Shown: positions 1-6,752, counted from the first letter of the stretch. The stretch: DNA of 8,084 nt from JBDSEG01 sp039920165 (GCA_039920165.1 JBDSEG010000367.1:1-8084), one strand, 5' to 3'. Translations and numbers: made by a program. The notes: generated by a model not told the origin, from the sequence alone.

Positions 1-18
1 TGGGTCGACAGCCGTCTT

Positions 19-25
19 CTCCTCC
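19..25 (-). promoter_or_regulatory. Possible ribosome binding site of a gene beyond the left edge
   Basis: Read on the minus strand, GGAGGAG appears directly after the stop codon of the cupin remnant (TGA at 29-27). It is a near-perfect Shine-Dalgarno match, so another minus-strand gene probably begins at or just past the window edge. No ATG, GTG or TTG follows at normal spacing in the remaining 18 bases, so the start is either outside the window or damaged like the neighbouring genes. Only the motif is seen; the gene is inferred. Confidence 0.3.
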
Positions 26-26
26 G

Positions 27-449
27 TCACCGCACGAAGCGCTCCACGTAGCCGCTGCCGAGGCCGAGCCGCTCGTCGTGGGCGCGGCAGCGTTCAAGCC
101 GCGTGAAGACGTCGTGGTGGCCGGTCACCTTGCGTCGGGATCGATATAGACCATCGCACCATTGACCTGGAACAGCGTGATTATCTCGGCTACGTGCGGG
201 TCCACCACCAACTTGTGGGTCTCGCCGGGCGGCTCGTAGACATAGCGCATTCGGTCGCGATCCAGTGGTGCCCGAGGTAGCGCCACTCGTCCTTGATCTC
301 GAAGCCGTTCACCGGTTGCACGTGATGGTGGCGCGACAGCACGCCGGAGCGCCGCACCCGCAGACGCTTGACCCCGCAGCCGGTCGAGAGCTGACACAGC
401 GGCCGGAACCAGACGTGGTCGTCGACCGGCAGCCAGACCCATTCGTCGG
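27..449 (-). pseudogene. Cupin, 2,4'-dihydroxyacetophenone dioxygenase-like, frameshifted and 5'-truncated
   Basis: The reading begins near 449 with DEWVWLPVDDHVWFRPL and continues through RVRRSGVLSRHHH, EWRYLGHHWIATE, then (new frame) YVYEPPGETHKLVVDPHV and ITLFQVNGAMVYIDPD, then (new frame) GHHDVFTRLERCRAH and GSGYVERFVR, ending at TGA 29-27. Together these follow the whole C-terminal three quarters of the small cupin family that includes 2,4'-dihydroxyacetophenone dioxygenase, an Fe(II) enzyme that cleaves an aryl ketone side chain. Two single-base losses break the frame: one after IATE (about 240-250) and one after YIDPD (about 128-133, where GACGGCAAGG would restore it). The N-terminal 25-30 residues of the family and any start codon are absent; the dehydrogenase gene runs straight into it. 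Positions that are usually conserved also differ (for example PVHG reads PVNG, in the metal-ligand region). Family assignment is fairly secure; the exact substrate is not. Confidence 0.72.
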
Positions 450-1121
450 GCCGGTGGCGAAAGCGACCGCGGGCGAGCACAGGAAGAGCACCGGTCCGGC
501 GACATCGTCCGGCGTGCCCCAGCGGCCGAGTGGGGTGCGCGCCAGCACGGCGGCGCTGCGCGCCGGGTCGTCCTGCAACGCCTGCGTCAGCGGGGTCGCG
601 ATCCAGCTCGGCGCCAATGCATTCACGCGCACGCCGTGGGGCGCCCAGGCGATCGCCAGGCTCTTGGTGAGCTGCGCAATGCCGCCCTTGCTTGCGCTGC
701 AGGCCGGCACAAGGCCGCCTTCGAAGAAGCTCAGCATCGAGGCCATGTTAACGACGCAGCCGCGGCTCGCCGCGAGCAGCGGCCGGGCCGCGGTGGCGAC
801 CCGCATTGCGCCGTTCAGGCTGATGTCGACGACGCGCGCGAAGACATTCGGGTCGTGCTCGTCGCCGCGCCGGATCACGTCGGCCGCGCTGACCGGCACG
901 TCGAGCCGGTCCATGCCGCCGACGACTGCGCCGACCTGCGTCGCGTCGGTGACGTCGAGTGTTTCGAAGCGCGGGCCCGATTCGGCGACCGGCATCGAAC
1001 CGGCGACCCCGGCGCCGACGACCTGCGCACCGGCGCGCGCGAAGGCCCTCGCGATGGCAAGGCCGATGCCGCTCGTGCCAGCGGTGACGAGGTCCTGTCG
1101 ATCGCCTAAATCGTGGGCCAT
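309..1121 (-). CDS. SDR family oxidoreductase, catalytically degraded and lacking its native C-terminus
   Basis: This is a classical short-chain dehydrogenase/reductase. Numbered from the ATG at 1121, the cofactor motif TAGTSGIG is at 13-20, catalytic Ser128 lies in VVNMAS, and Lys145 is in SASKGG. Genuine SDR sequence stops at FATG (residue 224, about position 450), just before the family's usual LPVDGG ending. The frame then reads 47 residues of the adjacent cupin gene out of frame to the TGA at 309. Several invariant residues are altered: the active-site Tyr of YxxxK is Cys141, the Asn of the usual N-L-x-G is Ser101, the NAG motif reads SAAD (78-81), and the PG after NALA is PS. Such an enzyme should be inactive. 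The start is chosen at MAHDL because homologues begin there; an in-frame GTG at 1187 would overlap the ligase stop (GTGA) and add 22 unlike residues. The gene lies 62 bases after the ligase, probably in the same transcript. The substrate is unknown. Confidence 0.75.
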   Translation of the reverse strand: MAHDLGDRQDLVTAGTSGIGLAIARAFARAGAQVVGAGVAGSMPVAESGPRFETLDVTDATQVGAVVGGMDRLDVPVSAADVIRRGDEHDPNVFARVVDISLNGAMRVATAARPLLAASRGCVVNMASMLSFFEGGLVPACSASKGGIAQLTKSLAIAWAPHGVRVNALAPSWIATPLTQALQDDPARSAAVLARTPLGRWGTPDDVAGPVLFLCSPAVAFATGPTNGSGCRSTTTSGSGRCVSSRPAAGSSVCGCGAPACCRATITCNR

Positions 1122-1183
1122 GAAGCGCGGTGCCGATGAACTGCGGGCCGGATCGGGCCACAGCGAAGCGCCACCCGGCGCCC

Positions 1184-2761
1184 TCACAGACCGCGCAAAG
1201 CCCGCTTCAGCAGCTTCCCATTCGCATTGCGCGGCAACGGGCTTTCACTCCAGGAAATGGTCTCGGGCACCTTGTAGTCGGCGAGTTGCGTGCGGCAATG
1301 GCGGCGCACGGCTTCGTCCTCGAGGGCCGCGCCCGGTGCGTGGATGACGGCGTGCACGCGCTCGCCGAGCACCGGGCAGGGCCGGCCGACGATCGCGGCT
1401 TCGACGACGCCGGGCAACGCCATCAGCACGTTCTCGACCTCGACCGAATAGATCTTGAAGCCGCCGCGGTTGAGCATGTCCTTCTTGCGGTCGAAGATCC
1501 GCACGAAGCCGTCGCGGTCGACCGAGCCGAAGTCGCCCGAACGCCAGTGGCCGGCGGTGAACGCATCGCGCGTCGCCTGCGGGTTGTCCCAGTAGCCGGG
1601 GACGACCATGGGCCCGCCGATCCACAGCTCGCCGGTCTCGCCAGGCGGCAGCTCGACGCCGTTCTCGTCCATCACGCGGATGTCCGCGGCGGGCAGTGCA
1701 ACGCCGACGGTATCGGCATGCTCGCGCGTCATTCCGGCCGGCATCATGGTGGCGGGCGAGGTGGTCTCGGTCGCGCCGTAGGCGTTGAGCAGGGCGAGCG
1801 CCGGCAGCTGCTGCGCGAGCGCGTCGATGGTGGCGACCGGCATCGGCGCGCCGCCGTAGCCGCCGACCCGCCACGCGCGCAGGTCGTGTTCGACGAGCTC
1901 GGGCGCGAGCAGGCACAGCTTGTACATGGCCGGCACCATGAGGGTATGGGTGACACGCTCGCGCGCCGCCAGCGCAATGAAATCTGCGGCCTTGAAGGCG
2001 GGGACGACAACGATGGCGCCGCCCACGTGGACCATCGCCGCGATGATCGCGATGAGGCCGGTGACGTGGCTGGACGGCACGGCGAGCGCGGAGCGGTCGT
2101 CGGGCTGCAGGCCCATGCAGGCCTGGAAGTGGATCACCGAGTGAGCGATGTTCAGATGCGTCAACATCGCGCCCTTGGGCTTGCCGGTGGTGCCCGAGGT
2201 GTACAGGATGACGGCGACATCGTTCTCGCTCGCAGCGGCAGCCGCAACCGCGCCTGAGGCGGGCCAGCCGCCGAGCGATTCAGTGGTCAGGCGCAGGTGC
2301 GTTGCCGGCGCTTCGGCGGCATCGGGAATGCGGTCGGCCAGGGCGGAGTCGTAAACGATGGCGCAGGCGCCGCACTGCCCGAGCATGTAGGCGAGGCCAG
2401 GCCGTTGCTCGCGCACGCCGATCGGCACCGCGATGGCGGCCAGGCGCTGCAGCGCAAACAGCACGAAGACGAACTCAGGCCGGTTGTCGATGAAGAGCAC
2501 GACGCGGTCGCCGCGCGCCACGCCTCGCCCGACCAGTCCCGCGGCGATCCGGGCCACCTCCGCCTCGGCCTCGCGATAGGTCCAGCGCCGGCCTTCGAAG
2601 ACGATCGCTTCGCTCGCGCCGCGCTGTTCGACGGCGCGCTCGAAGATCGCGTACAGGCTGGCCGGCCGACCTTCGAAGCAGCGCACGACACGGTCGCCGA
2701 ACAGCGCTTCGAAGCGCATCGCCGGAACCGGGTAGCTGTGCCAGGGGTCCATCGAGCGCAC
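1184..2761 (-). CDS. Class I adenylate-forming enzyme (acyl-/aryl-CoA ligase)
   Basis: This intact AMP-dependent synthetase/ligase of 525 residues activates a carboxylic acid as acyl-AMP and transfers it to CoA. It is cytosolic. All core motifs are present in order: the P-loop YTSGTTGKPKG at 187-197, YGATETTS at 328-335, SGD at 408-410, the hinge region DRKKDMLNRGGFKIYS at 424-439, and PRNANGK at 510-516 with catalytic Lys516. Length is normal for the family. The GTG at 2761 gives the longest form; the ATG at 2752 (MDPWHSYPVPAM) is equally plausible, and neither has a clear Shine-Dalgarno. It is followed at 62 bases by an SDR and then a cupin of the dihydroxyacetophenone dioxygenase type, so an aromatic or branched-acid catabolic role is a reasonable inference. 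Motifs cannot fix the substrate (fatty acid, ferulate-like and benzoate-like ligases all share them). It is the only undamaged gene of the minus-strand cluster. Confidence 0.93.
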   Translation of the reverse strand: MRSMDPWHSYPVPAMRFEALFGDRVVRCFEGRPASLYAIFERAVEQRGASEAIVFEGRRWTYREAEAEVARIAAGLVGRGVARGDRVVLFIDNRPEFVFVLFALQRLAAIAVPIGVREQRPGLAYMLGQCGACAIVYDSALADRIPDAAEAPATHLRLTTESLGGWPASGAVAAAAASENDVAVILYTSGTTGKPKGAMLTHLNIAHSVIHFQACMGLQPDDRSALAVPSSHVTGLIAIIAAMVHVGGAIVVVPAFKAADFIALAARERVTHTLMVPAMYKLCLLAPELVEHDLRAWRVGGYGGAPMPVATIDALAQQLPALALLNAYGATETTSPATMMPAGMTREHADTVGVALPAADIRVMDENGVELPPGETGELWIGGPMVVPGYWDNPQATRDAFTAGHWRSGDFGSVDRDGFVRIFDRKKDMLNRGGFKIYSVEVENVLMALPGVVEAAIVGRPCPVLGERVHAVIHAPGAALEDEAVRRHCRTQLADYKVPETISWSESPLPRNANGKLLKRALRGL

Positions 2762-2765
2762 CGTA

Positions 2766-2891
2766 TCACGCGGCGGTCGCGAGCGCCTTCACGCCGCGCT
2801 CGATCACGAATTCGGCATCGACCACGCCGTGCAACTGGGTCAGGTCCGACCGGGTCGGCCCGCCGCGCAGCCCGGCGATGACGTCCGGCAA
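2766..2891 (-). pseudogene. Orphan C-terminal coding fragment, unidentified
   Basis: A short stretch in one minus-strand frame ends at TGA 2768-2766, just before the ligase start. It encodes about 41 residues including GLRGGPTRSDLTQLHG, VVDAEFVIERGV and a terminal KALATAA. Nearly every third codon position is G or C, as in the real genes here, so it is very likely true coding sequence. No ATG or GTG with a ribosome site precedes it; a TTG at 2891 is the only nearby in-frame candidate. A plausible continuation upstream (ETPTLSMRL) sits in another frame, implying a one-base indel near 2890. The glycerate kinase stop at 2915 leaves no room for a larger gene. It is best read as the tail of a truncated gene or a damaged very small protein. 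I do not recognise the family. Confidence 0.4.
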
Positions 2892-2914
2892 GGCGCATCG
2901 ACAGCGTCGGCGTT

Positions 2915-3782
2915 TCAGGTGATGAGCACCGCCCGGAAATCGTTCACGTTGGTAAAAGTCGGGCCGGGCACGAGCAGATCACCGAGGCCGTGGAGAAGGT
3001 GTAGGCGTCGTGCCGGTCGAGCATCGCCTGCGGGTCGAGGCCGGCGGCGCGCGCGCCAGCGTGCCGGGGGGTGACGATGGCACCGCGTTGTCTTCGATGC
3101 CGTCGATGCCTTGTAGCGCGCGAGGATCGCCAGCGCATCGGCACAGCTCGTGGGATCGGGCATGGTCGGCCCGCTCGCGATGACCTCGGGCGCATCTCCG
3201 GGAACGTCGCTGATAAGAAGCGCCACCACACGCGCCGGCGCGCATTGCGCGGCCAGCCGCCCGCCCTTGATGGCCGAAAGGGGCTTGCGCACGCAGTTCA
3301 TTTCGTCGATCGCCGAGCCGCTGCGCAGCGAGGCCTGGTTGACGGCTGCTTGTCGACCAGGGTGAGACCTGGCGCGGGCACGCTCAGCAAGGACGAGCCG
3401 CCGCCCGAGATCAGGCAGATCACGAGGTCGTCGGCCATGAGGCCTAGCACCTGCTCGGCGATCCGCTGCGCCGCCTTGCGCCCGGCTGCATCGGGAACCG
3501 GATGCGCCGCCTCGACGACCTCGATGCGTCGCGCAGCCTCGCGGTAGCCGGACGGCACGTGCTCTTGGCGGTGATGACGAGGCCGGAGAGCGCCGTGCCG
3601 CGCGGCCACAGTGCATCGACCGCGGCGGCCATCGCGCCGCCCGCCTTGCCGGCGCCGACGACGACGACCGTGCGGCCACGCGGCGGCGCCGGAAGGTGCG
3701 CCGCGATCGTGTACTCCGGCAGGGCGCGCTGCACCGCGGCGTCGAACAGCGCGCACAGAAAGCCGCGCGGGTCGGACTGAAA
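2915..3782 (-). pseudogene. Glycerate 2-kinase (DUF4147 + MOFRL), frameshifted with internal deletion
   Basis: The remnant belongs to the TtuD/GckA-type kinase that phosphorylates glycerate at C2 in tartrate, glyoxylate and serine-cycle metabolism. Recognisable blocks in order are SDPRGFLCALFDAAVQRALPEY and the glycine-rich VVVVGAGKAGG (from about 3776), HVPSGYREAARRIEVVEAAHPVPD and LISGGGSSLL (3565-3350), AVNQ-SLRSGSAIDEMN and SAIKGGRLAA (3350-3240), SDVPGDAPEVIASGPT and DALAILARY (to about 3115), then directly GIDGIEDNA, AGLDPQAMLDRHDAYTF, and LGDLLVPGPTFTNVNDFRAVLIT with TGA at 2917-2915. Frame changes occur near 3570, 3346, 3115, at 3020-3095 (several) and near 3000. About 130 family residues between LAILARY and GIDG, including the GGE-T/GGRN MOFRL core, are missing, so the gene cannot make an active enzyme as written. 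There is no start codon in the N-terminal frame near the first homologous residue. Confidence 0.85.
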
Positions 3783-3955
3783 CGGCGGCGGTGGGCGCGC
3801 CGCGGCAGCCGAGGACGCGGGCAGCGAAGGTGGCGAAGGAGGTGCGAACGAGGACTGCTCGATTGTCGAACTGGCCTGCGCGAAGCCGGCTCGACCCGGT
3901 CTGCCGCGGCGCGGGGCTGCCGAGGGTTCAAACGGGTGTCGCTCGCCGCATGGGT

Positions 3956-3972
3956 GAGCACAGAATTTGCTC
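3956..3972. promoter_or_regulatory. Candidate operator: GAGCA-N7-TGCTC inverted repeat
   Basis: A perfect 5-base inverted repeat with a 7-base AT-richer centre (CAGAATT) lies about 100 bases upstream of the ABC operon. Flanking GGTG and CACC extend the symmetry imperfectly (GGTGAGCA versus TGCTC-GTG-CACC). Spacing and position suit a dimeric regulator, but short inverted repeats are common by chance. No adjacent regulator gene supports it. Confidence 0.25.
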
Positions 3973-3982
3973 GTGCACCGCT

Positions 3983-4010
3983 TTGCGCCGACCGGCCCCG
4001 GCCGTGCAAT
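3983..4010 (+). promoter_or_regulatory. Weak sigma-70-like promoter candidate for the ABC operon
   Basis: TTGCGC (3983-3988) and TGCAAT (4005-4010) are 16 bases apart and would start transcription near 4017, giving a leader of about 50 bases before the ATG at 4070. The -10 matches four of six consensus positions and the -35 three of six. Some promoter must exist in this region because the operon has no plus-strand gene in front of it. The exact site is a guess. Confidence 0.22.
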
Positions 4011-4057
4011 CGGTTCTTCTGTTTCGCCGGCCTGTCCTTTACCTTCCCATTCGCTCC

Positions 4058-4061
4058 GGAG
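4058..4061 (+). promoter_or_regulatory. Ribosome binding site fixing the binding-protein start
   Basis: GGAG lies 8 bases before the ATG at 4070. The frame is open far upstream, so this site, together with the signal peptide that begins immediately after the ATG, decides the start. Confidence 0.5.
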
Positions 4062-4069
4062 CCTCCCGA

Positions 4070-5152
4070 ATGTCGCCATACCTCACCTCTTCCACGTCCC
4101 TGCGGTCGCGCTTGCCCGTCTTCTCGCAGGCTCGCCGCGTCTTGCTGGGGATCGGCCTCGCGGCGGCGCTGCCGCTGGTCGCGTCCGCACAGGAAACACC
4201 GATCAAATTCCAGCTCGACTGGCGCTTCGAAGGTCCGGCGGCGATGTTCCTGGTGCCGGTCACGAACGGCCACTTCAAGGCCGAGAAGCTCAATGTCACG
4301 GTCGATGCCGGCAATGGCTCCGGCGGCACCGTCACGCGAGTGGCTTCGGGCACCTACGACATCGGCTTTGCCGACCTGGCGGCGCTGATGGAATTCCACG
4401 CCAACAACCCGACCGCGCCGAACAAGCCCGTGGCGGTGATGATGGTCTACAACAACACGCCGGCGGCGGTGCTCGCGCTCAAGAAGAGCGGCATCAAGAC
4501 GCCGGCCGACCTGAACGGCAAGAAGCTGGGTGCGCCGGTGTTCGACGCCGGCCGCAAGGCCTGGCCGATCTTCGCCAAGGCCAACAACATCACCAACGTC
4601 ACATGGACCGCGATGGACCCACCGCTTCGCGAGACCATGCTGGTGCGCGGCGATGTCGATGCCATCACCGGCTTCTCGTTCACCTCGCTGCTCAATATCG
4701 AGGCGCGCGGCGTCAAGGCCGAGGACGTGGTGGTGCTGCCCTACCCGAGCTACGGCGTGAAGCTGTACGGCAACGTGATCATCGTGTCCGAGGAGTTCCT
4801 GAAGAAGAATCCCGAGGCGGTGAAAGCCTTCCTGCGCGCCTTCTCGAAGGGCATGAAGGACGTGATCGCCGATCCCAAGGCCGCCATCGCGGCCGTCAAG
4901 GCGCGCGACGGCATCATCAACGAGGCGCTCGAGCTGCGCCGCCTGCAGCTCGCCCTCGACGCCACCGTGCTGACGCCCGATGCGCGCAGCGAGGGCTTCG
5001 GCAATGCGCTCGCGCCGCGCCTGGCGCTGATGGCGAGCCAGGTCTCGGACGCCTTCGGCACCAAGGACCGGGTCACGCCGGAAGCGGTCTGGAACGGCGG
5101 CTTCCTGCCGAGTGCGGCCGAGCGCGACATTTTCAAGGCGGCGAAGAAGTAG
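4070..5152 (+). CDS. ABC transporter periplasmic substrate-binding protein, NMT1/THI5-like (NitT/TauT type)
   Basis: This 360-residue secreted ligand receptor belongs to a family that binds small metabolites (nitrate, taurine and sulfonates, thiamine pyrimidines, related compounds) and delivers them to a membrane importer. Residues 1-40 form a Sec signal peptide: basic SQARR, hydrophobic VLLGIGLAAALPLV, then ASA before Gln41. The mature protein starts with IKFQLDWRFEGPAAMFLVPV, the family's usual first strand and ligand loop, followed by GTVTRVASGTYDIGFADLAAL, a hallmark of NMT1 proteins. The start is the ATG with GGAG 8 bases upstream; the frame is open further upstream but that part resembles no protein. 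It is the first gene of a three-gene operon, with the ATPase starting 11 bases after its stop. It is not an HMP synthase: the cysteine motif of yeast THI5 is absent. The ligand cannot be read from the sequence. Confidence 0.93.
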   Translation: MSPYLTSSTSLRSRLPVFSQARRVLLGIGLAAALPLVASAQETPIKFQLDWRFEGPAAMFLVPVTNGHFKAEKLNVTVDAGNGSGGTVTRVASGTYDIGFADLAALMEFHANNPTAPNKPVAVMMVYNNTPAAVLALKKSGIKTPADLNGKKLGAPVFDAGRKAWPIFAKANNITNVTWTAMDPPLRETMLVRGDVDAITGFSFTSLLNIEARGVKAEDVVVLPYPSYGVKLYGNVIIVSEEFLKKNPEAVKAFLRAFSKGMKDVIADPKAAIAAVKARDGIINEALELRRLQLALDATVLTPDARSEGFGNALAPRLALMASQVSDAFGTKDRVTPEAVWNGGFLPSAAERDIFKAAKK

Positions 5153-5163
5153 GCGGCGCCGCC

Positions 5164-5985
5164 ATGTCGGCGCCTCTATTCGTCGACTTCGACCAGGTCT
5201 GGCTTGCCTACAACGACGAACTGCTGGCGCAAGAACAGTTCGCCGTCGAGGATATTTCGCTCAAGATCACGCAGGGCGAGTTCATCGCCATCGTCGGGCC
5301 GTCGGGCTGCGGCAAGTCGACTTTCATGAAGCTCGCGACGGGCTTGCGCCGGCCGAGCCGCGGCTCGATCCGCATCGACGGTGCGCCCGTGACCGGGCCG
5401 CTCAAGATCAGCGGCATGGCCTTCCAGGCACCGTCGCTGCTGCCCTGGCGAACCACGGTCGACAACGTGCTGCTGCCGCTCGAGATCGTCGAGCCGTACC
5501 GCTCGCAGTTCAAGCAGCGCCGCGCCGAGTACCGCGAGCGCGCGTCGAAGCTGCTGCAAAGCGTCGGCCTGGGCGGCTACGAGGACAAGTTCCCGTGGCA
5601 GCTGTCGGGCGGCATGCAGCAGCGCGCCTCGATCTGCCGGGCGCTCATCCACGAGCCCAAGATGCTGTTGCTCGACGAGCCGTTCGGCGCGCTGGACGCC
5701 TTCACCCGCGAAGAGCTGTGGTGCATCCTGCGCGACCTGTGGAGCGCACAGCGCTTCAACGTCATCCTCGTCACGCACGATCTGCGCGAGTCGGTGTTCC
5801 TGGCCGACACGGTGTACGTGATGAGCCGCAGCCCCGGACGCTTCGTCGTGCGACGCGAGATCGACCTGCCGCGCCCGCGCGATATCGAAGTGACCTACAC
5901 CCCGGCTTTCACCGAGATCGTGCACGAGCTGCGTGGGCATATCGGTGCGATCCGCAAGCCCGTCGCACCGGTCGCCACACCATGA
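5164..5985 (+). CDS. ABC transporter ATP-binding protein (NitT/TauT family)
   Basis: This 273-residue cytoplasmic ATPase powers the importer encoded with it. Every motif is intact: Walker A GPSGCGKST at 45-53, Q-loop Gln88 in AFQAPSLLPWRT, signature LSGGMQQR at 147-154, Walker B MLLLDEP at 167-173, D-loop GALD at 175-178, and switch His205 in VTHD. The PFGALDAFTREELW stretch after Walker B is typical of the nitrate/taurine/aliphatic-sulfonate importer ATPases. The ATG at 5164 follows the binding-protein stop by 11 bases, and the gene's TGA overlaps the permease start as ATGA at 5982-5985, which indicates translational coupling. There are no signs of damage. The long C-terminal tail (about 220-273) has no recognisable added domain. 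Confidence 0.96.
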   Translation: MSAPLFVDFDQVWLAYNDELLAQEQFAVEDISLKITQGEFIAIVGPSGCGKSTFMKLATGLRRPSRGSIRIDGAPVTGPLKISGMAFQAPSLLPWRTTVDNVLLPLEIVEPYRSQFKQRRAEYRERASKLLQSVGLGGYEDKFPWQLSGGMQQRASICRALIHEPKMLLLDEPFGALDAFTREELWCILRDLWSAQRFNVILVTHDLRESVFLADTVYVMSRSPGRFVVRREIDLPRPRDIEVTYTPAFTEIVHELRGHIGAIRKPVAPVATP

Positions 5986-6752
5986 TGTCGCGCCGGCAAT
6001 TCGAACGCTGGGCGCCGTTCGCGGCACTCGCCGTCATCCTCGCGCTGTGGCAGGCGGTGTGCACGCTTTTCGCGATCCCCGACTACATCTTCCCGAGCCC
6101 GTGGCAGATCGCGCAGGCGATGGCCGAGTTCATGGCGCCGATCGCGCAGGCGGCGTGGAAGACCTTCTGGGTGACGATGCTCGGCTTCGCCATCTCGATC
6201 GTCGTCGGCGTCATGCTCGGCTTCCTGGTCGGCTCGTCGCGCATGGCGTATGCGGCGCTCTACCCGCTGCTCGTCGCCTTCAATGCGGTGCCCAAAGCGG
6301 CGATCGTGCCGATCCTCATCGTCTGGTTCGGCATCGGCATCGGCCCCGGCATCCTGACGGCGTTCCTGATCTCCTTCTTTCCGATCACCGTGAATATCGC
6401 GACCGGCCTGGCCACGCTCGAACCCGAACTCGAGGACGTGCTGCGCGTGCTCGGCGCCAAGCGCTGGGACGTGCTCGTCAAGGTCGGCCTGCCGCGCTCG
6501 ATGCCGTATTTCTACGGTTCGCTCAAGGTCGCGATCACGCTCGCCTTCGTCGGCACCGTGCTTGCCGAGATGACCGCCGGCGACTCGGGTATCGGCTACC
6601 TGATGCAGACCGCAGGTTCGCAGCAGCGCATGCCGCTCGCCTTCGCAGGGCTGGTCGTGATCGGCGTGATGGCGATGGCGATGTACGAACTCTTCTCGCT
6701 GGTCGAAAAACGCACCACCGGCTGGGCGCACCGCGGCTCGCAGGGCGAGTGA
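5982..6752 (+). CDS. ABC transporter permease (BPD transmembrane, NitT/TauT family)
   Basis: This 256-residue inner-membrane permease forms the pore with the ATPase, probably as a homodimer because the operon encodes only one. About six hydrophobic segments are visible (near 11-30, 64-84, 91-116, 119-141, 184-203 and 219-242). The cytoplasmic coupling loop is the EAA-type element from about 151 to 175, with LGAKRWDVLVKVGLP matching the LGASRW...LP consensus. IPDYIFPSPWQI near residue 32 is the characteristic N-terminal signature of SsuC/TauC-like permeases. The start ATG at 5982 overlaps the ATPase stop by four bases; a second ATG follows immediately at 5985. It ends the operon, 26 bases before a convergent gene. 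It looks complete and functional. Confidence 0.95.
   Translation: MMSRRQFERWAPFAALAVILALWQAVCTLFAIPDYIFPSPWQIAQAMAEFMAPIAQAAWKTFWVTMLGFAISIVVGVMLGFLVGSSRMAYAALYPLLVAFNAVPKAAIVPILIVWFGIGIGPGILTAFLISFFPITVNIATGLATLEPELEDVLRVLGAKRWDVLVKVGLPRSMPYFYGSLKVAITLAFVGTVLAEMTAGDSGIGYLMQTAGSQQRMPLAFAGLVVIGVMAMAMYELFSLVEKRTTGWAHRGSQGE

Larger units (their letters stand above)
3790..4069. other. Divergent intergenic region
   Basis: This 280-base region lies between the damaged 5' end of the glycerate kinase (leftward) and the ABC binding-protein gene (rightward). No reading frame in it resembles a protein, and proline/arginine-rich translations in several frames are typical of noncoding GC-rich DNA. The right half is less GC-rich and holds an inverted repeat (3956-3972), a weak promoter-like pair (3983-4010) and the Shine-Dalgarno of the downstream gene. 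Nothing else was seen. Confidence 0.6.

Noticed and set aside
421..432. LPVD coding sequence as a microhomology joint between SDR (LPVDGG) and cupin (LPVDDH)
   Set aside because: The cupin-like DEWVW codons lie upstream of LPVD and in the cupin frame, so the joint must be earlier, near 450; the shared LPVD is coincidental.
990..1012. tRNA T-arm-like GGTTCGATGCC on the minus strand
   Set aside because: No matching acceptor, D or anticodon arms, the loop violates the T-loop consensus, and it lies inside SDR coding sequence.
265..1347. Long plus-strand open frame opposite the SDR and cupin
   Set aside because: Low-complexity Ala/Arg/Ser/Pro translation with no family resemblance; it is the antisense of recognisable SDR and ligase sequence.
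1130..2257. Long plus-strand open frame opposite the ligase
   Set aside because: Antisense shadow of a gene with every adenylation motif intact; composition is His/Arg/Asp-rich with no domains.
3956..3972. Possible sigma-54 promoter (GAGCAC...TTTGCT)
   Set aside because: The near-invariant GG of the -24 element reads AG, so the match is not acceptable despite the attractive nitrogen link.
2915..4399. A single 494-codon open frame on the minus strand
   Set aside because: Only parts of its 3' third match the glycerate kinase. The 5' two thirds are arginine-rich shadow translation that crosses the binding-protein signal region and the intergenic DNA, so it is not one gene.
5176..6027. 283-codon minus-strand open frame opposite the ABC ATPase
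   Set aside because: Antisense of an unambiguous ATPase; such shadows are common in GC-rich genes.
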